From: CP2-2F sp034432555
GTDB taxonomy: Bacteria > Chloroflexota > Anaerolineae > Aggregatilineales > UBA2796
Direction of reading: 5' to 3'
Assembly (NCBI GenBank): GCA_034432555.1
Contig: DAOUBW010000019.1
Location: 1 to 64,000, forward strand
Length of the DNA: 64,000 nucleotides
Shown here: piece after piece, positions 56,530 through 64,000 of the stretch
Numbering within the stretch: the stretch's first letter is position 1
Layout of the letters: every line of letters begins with the position of its first letter
Translations under genes and position numbers: made by a program
Notes under the pieces: generated by a model
Databases searched by the model: none
The model's input: only the letters and a program-made list of their open reading frames with translations
Told to the model about the DNA's origin: nothing

Positions 56530-58832
56530 AAAAAGTAACCTTTGCCCTTTCTCTGCTCGCCCTGTTCGGCGTATTCGCGCTTGCTTTGCCCACACACCGT
56601 GAGCGGTTGAAGGCGCTGCAAAGCCCGCCGACGGCAACACCTGCCACACCGACCATCACGCCCACGCCGCGCAGCTTGCTGACGGCGCAGCCCACAGCGC
56701 AGCCGGATAATGTGTTGTTGGCGCAGGAGATCAACCTTGCGGCGCTGAATGTACGCGATATCGAGCTAAGCACGCCGCAAAGCGCCAACCGCTTCACCTT
56801 CCGTGTGCCGGATAACTGGCTGGCAAGCGGCGCAAATATCCTACGCCTTGATCTGGACTATTTCCTGATCACTTCTGATGGGCTATCAACGGCTGTGGCG
56901 ATACCGCCGGCGGTGCTGCGCGTGCGCTTAGATAACGTGCCGATTGCCGCCATCAGCCTATCGCCAACCAATACAGGGCGTCGCCTTGTGGAAGTGCCGC
57001 TGCCCGCCGAAATTATGGGCGATCCCGCGCAGCGTGACCACAACATCCAGCTTATCCTTGAAGGGCGCGATCAATGCCTGATCGGGATTGAGTCGCGGGT
57101 GCGGATCGCAGCAGCGACCTCTGCGTTGGCGTTTCAATACCGTCTGTTGCCGCCACCGCTTGATCTCTCGCTCTATCCGCGCCCGTTCTATAACAATACG
57201 CCTGCCGTGCTGAACGAAACGGTTGCCTTTGTGCTGCCCGCCCAGCCCGAAGCAATTGACTATGAAGCGGCTGCCAGCCTTGCCGCTGCGCTTGGTGCGC
57301 TCTCGCGCAACCGCCTGCGCATGTATGCCGTGACGGTAGACGCGCTGACCAATGCGGATCGCCTTGCCAACCAACTATGGGTAGGGCAGATCGGCAAACA
57401 TGCCGCCATTGATGCCGCTTATGCTGCGGATCGTTTCCCGACCAAGCTCAGCGCGGAGGGTAGCCTCACGGTTGGCAGCACGCGCATTGCGCCCGATGAC
57501 GGCGTGGCGCAGATCATCGCCAACCCTGATAATCCAAATGCCGCCATCATTGCTGTGACGGCTCAAACGCCCGAAGGCTTCCAAAAGGCAGTGCAAGTGC
57601 TGAGCGGACCACCCTCCATTATCGGGCTAGGTGGCTCAGTAGCGCTCGTCTCACAGATTGGGCAGACGGCACGCACGGATAGCAACGCTGTCCTTGCCGA
57701 GCGCGTCACCTTTGCCGATCTTGGCTTTGTGAACGTGCCAATCTACGGTGCAGGCTTGCAATTTGGTGAAATCACCTTTACCATGCCTGAAGGCGTTGTG
57801 CTGACTGATGACGCCGCGCTGGATATGCGCTTTGATTACTCGGACACGCTGGCAGATGCCAACGCGACGATCACGCTCTTTCTGAATGATACGCCCTTGA
57901 ACAGCGCCTTTTTACGCAACCCGCGCACAGGCGAGCGCATTTCGCAGATCAAGGCGCGCATTCCACCCAGCAGCGTGATCAGCGGTGCGCTCAATTCGCT
58001 GCTCATTCAGGTTGACTCTTCAGGGCTGACCGATACGGTTGCCTGCGATACGCCGCCAAGTGTTGTGGTCTGGCTTTCGCCGCGCCCAGAGAGTGAATTT
58101 TATCTGCCGCGCCGCGTTGACGACTCGCCCGTGCGCGTGCCGCTGCTGAATGGCTTTCCGCTGCCGTTCAGCCGCCTGAGCGACTTGAGCGATGTCTGGT
58201 TTGTGCTGCCGAACGCACCGACCGCCGAAGAAACAGGTCAAATGCTGCGCCTGATGGCGTTCTTGGGCAGTTCGGTGAACAACCGCTTGCGCTTCTCGCC
58301 GCGCCTCAGCTTGGGCGAAATACCGCCCGATGCCGACTTGACGGCATACCATATCATCGCACTAGGGCGCCCAACGCGAAATGCCTTCATCCGATCATTG
58401 AACAACATTCTGCCGCAGCCTTTCCAGCCCGATAGTGACGCGCTGGAACAGGTCTTGGACTCGGTGATTTACCGTCTGCCGCCCGGCTATGATATTGGCG
58501 TGCTGCAACTGTTGGCGTCGCCTGCTTCGGCGCAGCGCGCCCTGTTGGTCATCAGTGGGACGGGCAGCGTTGGGCAAGAGAGCGCTGTGCGCGCCCTGAT
58601 CGAGCGCCGCACAGTTAATCTGCCTGGCAATGTGATCTACGCCAGCCCAACCCAGCTGTGGACGGTGAACACGCGCACCCGCGAAACGCTCAGTTTGCCG
58701 CCTACGGCAACGGCTGAAGCGCGCCCGCTAGTGACTGCCGCACCCGACAGCAGCCCTGCTACCGCGCTGCCCGTTTTCACCGTGACGCCCAGCCGAACAC
58801 CAACGCCCACACCCACAACGGCGAGCTGGTAA
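56526..58832 (+). CDS. BcsB-like exopolysaccharide export/co-polymerase protein, copy 1
   Basis: A 768-aa secreted or surface protein. After a signal peptide (about 1-20) and a short Thr-Pro linker come BcsB-type repeated modules: FRVPDNWLASGANILRLDLDY, LDLSLYPRPFYNNTPAVL, then FGEITFTMPEGVVLTDDAALDMRFDYSDTL (in parts) and VVWLSPRPESEF. Unlike BcsB it has no C-terminal membrane anchor and ends in a Thr-Pro tail, so it may be released or held by partners. In cellulose synthases BcsB guides the nascent chain and binds BcsA. No BcsA gene is in the window. ATGA-coupled to the polymerase gene. Confidence 0.85.
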   Translation: MKKVTFALSLLALFGVFALALPTHRERLKALQSPPTATPATPTITPTPRSLLTAQPTAQPDNVLLAQEINLAALNVRDIELSTPQSANRFTFRVPDNWLASGANILRLDLDYFLITSDGLSTAVAIPPAVLRVRLDNVPIAAISLSPTNTGRRLVEVPLPAEIMGDPAQRDHNIQLILEGRDQCLIGIESRVRIAAATSALAFQYRLLPPPLDLSLYPRPFYNNTPAVLNETVAFVLPAQPEAIDYEAAASLAAALGALSRNRLRMYAVTVDALTNADRLANQLWVGQIGKHAAIDAAYAADRFPTKLSAEGSLTVGSTRIAPDDGVAQIIANPDNPNAAIIAVTAQTPEGFQKAVQVLSGPPSIIGLGGSVALVSQIGQTARTDSNAVLAERVTFADLGFVNVPIYGAGLQFGEITFTMPEGVVLTDDAALDMRFDYSDTLADANATITLFLNDTPLNSAFLRNPRTGERISQIKARIPPSSVISGALNSLLIQVDSSGLTDTVACDTPPSVVVWLSPRPESEFYLPRRVDDSPVRVPLLNGFPLPFSRLSDLSDVWFVLPNAPTAEETGQMLRLMAFLGSSVNNRLRFSPRLSLGEIPPDADLTAYHIIALGRPTRNAFIRSLNNILPQPFQPDSDALEQVLDSVIYRLPPGYDIGVLQLLASPASAQRALLVISGTGSVGQESAVRALIERRTVNLPGNVIYASPTQLWTVNTRTRETLSLPPTATAEARPLVTAAPDSSPATALPVFTVTPSRTPTPTPTTASW

Positions 58833-58948
58833 GCAGCGGCGGCGCACAGCTTACGTAAAGTCGCGGGCGGCTCGCAAGAACCGCCCGTTTGTTGCACAAG
58901 CGGCACATAAGCCGCACCAATCCCACAGATAAGAGGATGAGAGTTACC

Positions 58949-61513
58949 GTGAGAAAAGCATCTGCACACCTTCGCAGCCTGATTGCCAGCCTTGGGCTGC
59001 TGATTGCCCTAGCGCCCGGCACACATCTCGTCGTGAGCGCGCTGACAGACACGCCTAGCCCCACACCTAGCCCTGTGCCGAGCGCTACCTTTACGCCAAG
59101 CATCACGCCAACGCTGCCTCCCTTAGGCACACCCGTGCCGACTCAAGTTGGCGGCGCGCTCATCGCCCAAGAGTTTGCCCTGACCAGTCTGAATGTGCGG
59201 AACTTGGAGATTTTCTCGCCGCAAGGCTCGGCGCAGTTCGGCTTTGAGGTGCCTGATAACTGGCGCTTGGCAGGTAATAACACCCTCTACCTAAACCTAC
59301 AATTTGTGGAGACCGGCACAGATGCCATCACTGAAAACACGTCCGTACAGCCCATTACACGCTTTGAGGTGCGCCTGAACAACCAGCTTGTCTATGAGGC
59401 ATCTTACACCGTTAGTATGAGCGCACCACAGACAGTTGCTGTACCGCTGCCCGCTGACTTGATCAACGTTGATCGCGCACGGCAAACCATCACCTTAGCG
59501 ATGGATGCCCGTGATCACTGCAACTCAAATCGTCAGGCGCGCATTGTGGTGCGTTCCGATCTCTCATACCTGCATTTTGAATACGAACGCTTGCTGCCCA
59601 CGCTCAATTTAGCGCTTTTTCCGCGCCCGTTCTATAACAACCTGCCCGCCAGCCAAACCGAAACTGCACTTTTGGTGCTGCCCACTGCCTTCACCCAAAC
59701 TGATTTGGAGAATGCGCTCAGCCTTGCGGCAGGCATTGGGCAGTTAACGGGCAATCAGGTGCAGCTTAAGGTGACAACGCCCGCCGCGCTGGACCCAGAA
59801 AACCGCCGTGCCAATAATCTGATTCTGCTTGGCACGCCTGCCAACAACGCCCTGATCAACGAACTCTACGCGGCAAATTTGCTACCTACCCGCTATGACG
59901 CGGCAGCAGGCACCTTCAGCGTTGGCGCAACGGCGCTTGAGCCTGATGAAGGCATTGTGCAGTTGATCGCACATCCTGAAGACCCTTATCGGGCTGTGAT
60001 GCTCTTTAGCGGCGGCACTGAACTCGCCTTGCAAAAGGCAGTGCGTGCTTTTGCCGGCAGGCTGGATGCTTTCGGTTTGGAGGGCAATCTCGCCATCATC
60101 CGTGAGGTGCGTCCGCTCTCGCAGCAGCGCGTTGGCAGCACCCTGCGCGATGTACAGACCTTTGCCGATCTGGGCATTGAGAATACAACGACCTTTGGTG
60201 TCGGCTCTCAGTTTGCCGATCTCCGCTTTGTCGTGCCGAATGGTGTGCGCATCAGTGAGGCTGCTTACGTTGAGATCGTTTTTGACTACTCCGACACGCT
60301 CAAAGAAGCACAGACCAGCCTCAACTTAACCCTGAACGACACGCCCGTGAACAGCATCAATATTGGTGTGGGCAGCGAGTTAGCCACACGAGCTGGTCCG
60401 CACCGCGTGCGCGCACCGATTCCGCCGAGTGCAGTGCGCTCAGGTGAAGGGAACATCCTTGCTGTGCAGATCGAATCACGCGGTAACTGGGGCTGCAATC
60501 TGCCCAACCCATCCACCATTTGGCTAAACATTCGCCCAGAGAGCGTGTTGGCGCTGCCGCGTGCCACAGTGGATGCCGCCTTGCGCCCGCCGCTCGTCTC
60601 AGATTTTCCTGTGCCATTCAGCGATTACTCCGATTTGCACGATGTTCTCATTATCTTGCCTGATCAGCCTAGCCTGACCGAAATTGAGCAGGCAGTGCGC
60701 TTAATTGCACGGCTTGGCACACTCACCGAACGCGGCGAACGCTTTGCGCCGCGCCTTGCGCTTGGTGAGAAGCTGCCTAGCGGCGTGGATTTGGCACAGC
60801 ATCACATTATCCTTTACGGCAGACCGTCTACCAACAGCTTTTTACGCGGCATTGTGGATAAATTGCCACAGCCGTTTACGGCTGGCACGGACGACCTTGA
60901 GCAGTTGCTTGATGATGTCGTGCTGCGCCTGCCGCCCGGCTTTGATATTGGCGTGCTGCAAGCGCAGCCTTCGCTCTGGAATCCGCGCCGCGTGCTGCTA
61001 ACTATCAGCGGCACAAGCAGTGTTGGCGAGTCTTTCGCCATGTTGGCAATGCAGGCGGTGACGTTTTTCCGCGGCGATCTGATCGGGAACATCGTCTATG
61101 TGACGCAAAGCAGCGTTTATGCCGCCAACACCTACACCAGCAAATATGCAGTGGATATTGAGGTAGATGTGCCGACGTTGGTTGCCGAGACGACGTTAGT
61201 CGGCTCTGCCACTGCCACGCCTAACCGCATTTTCACGGTGACGCCGGGTCCAACAGAGACGCCCACGCCAACCGTCACGGCAACCCTGACGCCAACGCCT
61301 TCACCGATCTTTAGCGCCACGCCTTTTGTCCCGACGCCCACGCCGCTGCCAACCTTTGCACCACTGCCCAGCGATGCACTGGAGATCGAGACGCCAGATC
61401 GCCCATCGTGGATCACAATCCTTGTTGCAGCCACGATAGGCGCACTTTTGGCAGCAGCAGCCTTTGGCTTGTTCGCGCTGCTACGTGCCATGCACGCACG
61501 CCGCAAAGAATAG
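58949..61513 (+). CDS. BcsB-like protein, copy 2, with C-terminal membrane anchor
   Basis: An 854-aa paralogue of the preceding gene with the same order of modules: FEVPDNWRLAGNNTLYLNLQF, LNLALFPRPFYNNLPAS, FADLRFVVPNGVRISEAAYVE, IWLNIRPESVL. It differs in carrying a C-terminal Thr-Pro linker (about 745-800) and a membrane helix (about 825-847) followed by a basic tail, the classical BcsB arrangement. The start is GTG 58949, with AGAGGATGAGAG upstream; ATG 58937 lies too close to that site. Tandem copies suggest a two-part export sheath or a hetero-oligomer. Confidence 0.85.
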   Translation: MRKASAHLRSLIASLGLLIALAPGTHLVVSALTDTPSPTPSPVPSATFTPSITPTLPPLGTPVPTQVGGALIAQEFALTSLNVRNLEIFSPQGSAQFGFEVPDNWRLAGNNTLYLNLQFVETGTDAITENTSVQPITRFEVRLNNQLVYEASYTVSMSAPQTVAVPLPADLINVDRARQTITLAMDARDHCNSNRQARIVVRSDLSYLHFEYERLLPTLNLALFPRPFYNNLPASQTETALLVLPTAFTQTDLENALSLAAGIGQLTGNQVQLKVTTPAALDPENRRANNLILLGTPANNALINELYAANLLPTRYDAAAGTFSVGATALEPDEGIVQLIAHPEDPYRAVMLFSGGTELALQKAVRAFAGRLDAFGLEGNLAIIREVRPLSQQRVGSTLRDVQTFADLGIENTTTFGVGSQFADLRFVVPNGVRISEAAYVEIVFDYSDTLKEAQTSLNLTLNDTPVNSINIGVGSELATRAGPHRVRAPIPPSAVRSGEGNILAVQIESRGNWGCNLPNPSTIWLNIRPESVLALPRATVDAALRPPLVSDFPVPFSDYSDLHDVLIILPDQPSLTEIEQAVRLIARLGTLTERGERFAPRLALGEKLPSGVDLAQHHIILYGRPSTNSFLRGIVDKLPQPFTAGTDDLEQLLDDVVLRLPPGFDIGVLQAQPSLWNPRRVLLTISGTSSVGESFAMLAMQAVTFFRGDLIGNIVYVTQSSVYAANTYTSKYAVDIEVDVPTLVAETTLVGSATATPNRIFTVTPGPTETPTPTVTATLTPTPSPIFSATPFVPTPTPLPTFAPLPSDALEIETPDRPSWITILVAATIGALLAAAAFGLFALLRAMHARRKE

Positions 61514-61521
61514 AAGTACGC

Positions 61522-62658
61522 ATGGACGCCCTACCGCACGACATCGCCAAACGTCCTTATAAAGTGCTGCTGATTGATTTGGCGCGCAGCTACGGCGGCG
61601 CAGAAGTACGCACCCAGACTCAGGCAACCGCCCTTGAGTCTGCGGTGCAAGGCTGTGCAGTGGCTGTGCTGCGCGGCAGTCCGCTCCACGAGCGCCTGAG
61701 AAAACTCGGTGTGCCGTGTGAGGTGCTTGAATCCGTGCGCGGCAGTCCCGCCCTTGCCTTGAAACTGCGCGCCATCATAAAGCGCGGTGGCTACCACATC
61801 GTAGACGCACACAATGTCCAATCCATCTTGTGGGGACATGTGGCGGCGTGGTTGGCGGGTGTGCGCGGCTGCGTCGCAACCATTCACAGCGATTACGGCG
61901 CAGAGTATCCCAACCTAAAGGGCAAGTTCTATGAAGGCGTGCTGCGCCTGAACCGCCTGATCGCCCGCCAATACATCAACGTGACTGAGACGCTGCAAAG
62001 CAAGGCAGAGCGGCAAGGTTTGGGCGAACGTGCCACACTCATCCATAACGCTGTGCCAATTCCGCCGCTGCCGCTGCCTGAGCCTGATCACGCCCTGCGT
62101 GCTGCATGGGATGCCACACCTCATGATTTCGTGATCGGCAGTGTGGCGCGCCTAAAACCTGTTAAAGGGCATCGCTACCTGCTGGATGCCATGGCGCGAG
62201 TGCGCGACTTGCCCGTAAAGCTGGTCATTATTGGGGAGGGTCCGCTGCACGCCGAGTTGACCGCACAAGTCCATGCGCTTGGTATCGCGGATCGCGTCCA
62301 TTTCGCAGGCTTCCGTGAGGACGTTCTGAGCCTGCTGCCTTCGCTAGATTGCGTCTGCATGGCGTCGCTTTCGGAAGCGCTGCCCTACGCCGTGCTGGAA
62401 GCCGCCTCGTATGCGCGTCCACTGCTCTGCACGGCAGTGGGTGGCTTGGCAACGCTGCTGCAAGAGGGCGTGACGGCGCGCCTTGTGCCTGCACAAGACT
62501 CCGCAGCACTGGCAGAAGGCATCCGCAGTTTGGTAACCGACCGCCAGTCGGCGCGGCAGCTTGGCATAAATGCTTATCAGATGGTGGCGGAACGCTTTAG
62601 CCAAACGGTGATGCTCAAAAAAATCCTTCAAGTGTATGATAAAGCTATCGGCATCTAG
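61522..62658 (+). CDS. Family 4 glycosyltransferase
   Basis: A 378-aa GT-B enzyme. The acceptor domain starts KVLLIDLARSYGGAEVRTQT; the donor domain has VIGSVARLKPVKGHRYLLDAM, LVIIGEGPLHAELTAQ and the E(x7)E motif in SLSEALPYAVLEAASYARPLLC. It adds a sugar from a nucleotide donor in building the exopolysaccharide repeat. The frame extends back into the BcsB gene (61408), but ATG 61522, 9 nt after the stop, is the natural start. Donor and linkage are unknown. Confidence 0.92.
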   Translation: MDALPHDIAKRPYKVLLIDLARSYGGAEVRTQTQATALESAVQGCAVAVLRGSPLHERLRKLGVPCEVLESVRGSPALALKLRAIIKRGGYHIVDAHNVQSILWGHVAAWLAGVRGCVATIHSDYGAEYPNLKGKFYEGVLRLNRLIARQYINVTETLQSKAERQGLGERATLIHNAVPIPPLPLPEPDHALRAAWDATPHDFVIGSVARLKPVKGHRYLLDAMARVRDLPVKLVIIGEGPLHAELTAQVHALGIADRVHFAGFREDVLSLLPSLDCVCMASLSEALPYAVLEAASYARPLLCTAVGGLATLLQEGVTARLVPAQDSAALAEGIRSLVTDRQSARQLGINAYQMVAERFSQTVMLKKILQVYDKAIGI

Positions 62659-62694
62659 CGCACTGCGCTGCACACCTTAAGGAGATAGCCCCTT

Positions 62695-63735
62695 ATGGCG
62701 AAACGCTCACAACTTGCCATTACCGCTTTGGCACGGCTCGGCGCGCCACGCTTGTTGGATAGCTTCTGGGGCAAAAGGCGACTGACCGTGCTTGCCTATC
62801 ACCGCATCACGAATGCAACAGCACCCGATTTTCCGCACTACCGCCCAAATGTCAGCGCGACGCCTGAAATGTTTACCCGCCAAATGGCGTGGGTTGCCAA
62901 ACGCTTTAATGTGATCAGCCTTTCGGTGCTGCACGCCTACCTGACTAAGGGCAGACCGCTGCCGCCGCGCCCAATGCTCATCACTTTTGATGATGGCTAC
63001 CTTGATAATTACGAGAATGCCTTTCCCATCCTCAAGCAGTTGCATTTACCCGCCGTGATCTTTCTGATGACTTCCCGTATGAGCTATCCTGCGCCGCCCT
63101 GGTGGGATGAATGCGCTTTCTACCTCAACCAGACTGATCACACACAGGCTGAATTACCACTGATTGGCGTGCAAGACCTCAGCACACCTGAAGCGCGCCG
63201 CGCCACCACCGATCACTTGCTGCGCGCCCTGAAAACTATTCCAGAGGCGGAAAAGTTGGAGGCGGTTAGCCGTGTGGGTGAATTGCTCCAAGTTCCCGCG
63301 CCTAGCAATGAGCCGCCACTGTTCGTGAACTGGGATCAGGTGCGCGAGATGGTTGCTAATGAGGTTGCCTGTATGCCACACACCGTCAATCACCCAATCC
63401 TGACGCGAGTCAGCGCTGAAGAGGCGTACCGCGAATTGGCTGAATCCAAAGCGCACATCGAGGCACAGACCGATCAGCAAGCGAACGCCTTTGCCTACCC
63501 AAACGGCACCCGCGCCGATTACAACACAGCAACCTTCCGTGCTTTGCGCGATCTCGGCTACCTAAGCGCCTACACCCTGACGCCGGGACCGATGCGAATT
63601 CGTGACGCGGCACGCCATCCGCTGCAAATTAGGCGCGTGTTCTTGCTCTACAAAGATTCGTTCGAGCTGTTCATGCTCAAAGTGATGGGTTTGCCCGCCC
63701 TTGCCGCACGTTCGCGCTACCACATGGAGAACTAG
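62695..63735 (+). CDS. Polysaccharide deacetylase (NodB/CE4)
   Basis: A 346-aa metal-dependent deacetylase or related hydrolase. The NodB core has motif 1 LITFDDGYLDNYENAFPIL (catalytic base and metal Asp), and motif 2 with the metal histidines in MPHTVNHPIL. AFAYPNGTRADYNTATFRAL is the later barrel motif. An insertion of about 100 residues (110-215) separates motifs 1 and 2. It lacks a signal peptide, although YHRITNATAPDFPHYRPNVS at the start is typical. Ribosome site AAGGAGA is 9 nt upstream. It probably trims N-acetyl groups of the locus polysaccharide. Confidence 0.9.
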   Translation: MAKRSQLAITALARLGAPRLLDSFWGKRRLTVLAYHRITNATAPDFPHYRPNVSATPEMFTRQMAWVAKRFNVISLSVLHAYLTKGRPLPPRPMLITFDDGYLDNYENAFPILKQLHLPAVIFLMTSRMSYPAPPWWDECAFYLNQTDHTQAELPLIGVQDLSTPEARRATTDHLLRALKTIPEAEKLEAVSRVGELLQVPAPSNEPPLFVNWDQVREMVANEVACMPHTVNHPILTRVSAEEAYRELAESKAHIEAQTDQQANAFAYPNGTRADYNTATFRALRDLGYLSAYTLTPGPMRIRDAARHPLQIRRVFLLYKDSFELFMLKVMGLPALAARSRYHMEN

Positions 63736-63738
63736 CCT

Positions 63739-64000
63739 ATGCGCGTTTTACTCATGCTCAGCAGCATGGCAATGGGCGGCGCAGAGCGCAACATTGCTGC
63801 CGTCGTGCCGCACATTAACAGCATGGATGGCGTTGAGCTGACGCTTGGCACGCTCAACACGCGCCGCGATAGCCCGTTGGCAAACCTGATCGCACACAGC
63901 GGCGTGCAGCGCTTCGATCTGGGCGCTAAGCGTATGGTTGATCCGAGTGCATGGCGGCGCTTTACCGATTTTTTGCGCCGCGAACGCATAGACCTTGTGC
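63739..64000 (+). CDS. Family 4 glycosyltransferase, partial (window end)
   Basis: The first 87 codons of a GT4-type enzyme, with the acceptor-side start VLLMLSSMAMGGAERNIAAV (the GGAE motif) and FLRRERIDLV at the cut edge. ATG 63739 follows the deacetylase stop by 3 nt, so both are in the same transcript. The donor-binding half lies outside the window. Confidence 0.85.
   Translation, partial: MRVLLMLSSMAMGGAERNIAAVVPHINSMDGVELTLGTLNTRRDSPLANLIAHSGVQRFDLGAKRMVDPSAWRRFTDFLRRERIDLV

Noticed and set aside
58637..59130. Gly/Val-rich minus-strand frames near the BcsB junction
   Set aside because: Antisense of Thr-Pro linker codons, a recurrent artefact in this window.

Overview
This is a 64 kb bacterial chromosome segment, moderately GC-rich and densely coding, with no rRNA, insertion sequence, phage gene or CRISPR array that I can see. 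Gene content points to Chloroflexota, probably an Anaerolineae-like lineage. The grounds are an FMN-riboswitch-controlled RibX/RibY-type flavin ABC transporter, lipoproteins with Thr-Pro/Glu-Pro-Thr linkers, a GAF histidine kinase with a NarL-type regulator, SufS/SufU and Wzz/BcsB surface polysaccharide genes. The taxonomic call is inference; no marker gene is present.

Layout. 1-5.1 kb: end of a glycerate kinase, a NarL-type two-component pair (minus), and tyrA-aroE (plus), which looks leaderless. 5.1-12.8 kb: a permease pair and PD40 propeller protein (minus), a GAF histidine kinase and hydrolase (plus), and an amylosucrase (minus) behind a 490 bp AT-rich leader. 13.3-19.9 kb: glutamate dehydrogenase, the riboswitch-ribXYZ unit, an HtrA protease and an SRPBCC protein. 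19.9-24.3 kb: a minus-strand run (EamA transporter, GNAT, CpaF-like ATPase, membrane protein), then superoxide dismutase. 24.4-29.3 kb: a coupled kinase, 995-residue beta-sandwich protein and VWA protein. 29.3-33 kb: tRNA-Thr(CGT), sufS-sufU-acyltransferase and an aldo/keto reductase.

33-34.4 kb holds the strongest candidate for an unusual system: a complete retron. Its reverse transcriptase has the retron motifs NAxxH, YADD and VTG. It is preceded on the same strand by a promoter and a non-coding RNA whose ends form a 27-pair a1/a2 stem flanking a UUAGC branch-point context. The protein resembles, from memory, the myxobacterial Mx162-type enzymes, and no effector gene lies beside it.

34.5-46.8 kb: flavin reductase, PspA-like protein, S41 protease, polyprenyl synthase, a SpoIIE phosphatase / BMP lipoprotein / RsbW-like kinase cluster, two secreted proteins, a GT2, an RRM protein and an unknown gene. 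46.9-52.5 kb: a NagR/DasR-like GntR regulator with a TGGTCTAGACCA-type operator, a carbohydrate ABC transporter and a degenerate glycerol-1-phosphate-dehydrogenase-like gene. 52.5-64 kb: a HEAT-repeat protein, then an exopolysaccharide locus: Wzz fused to a decayed GGDEF domain, an O-antigen-ligase-like polymerase, two tandem BcsB-like proteins, two GT4 enzymes (one cut by the window edge) and a polysaccharide deacetylase. Coordinates come from reading the sequence; no homology search was run, so family calls rest on recognised motifs.
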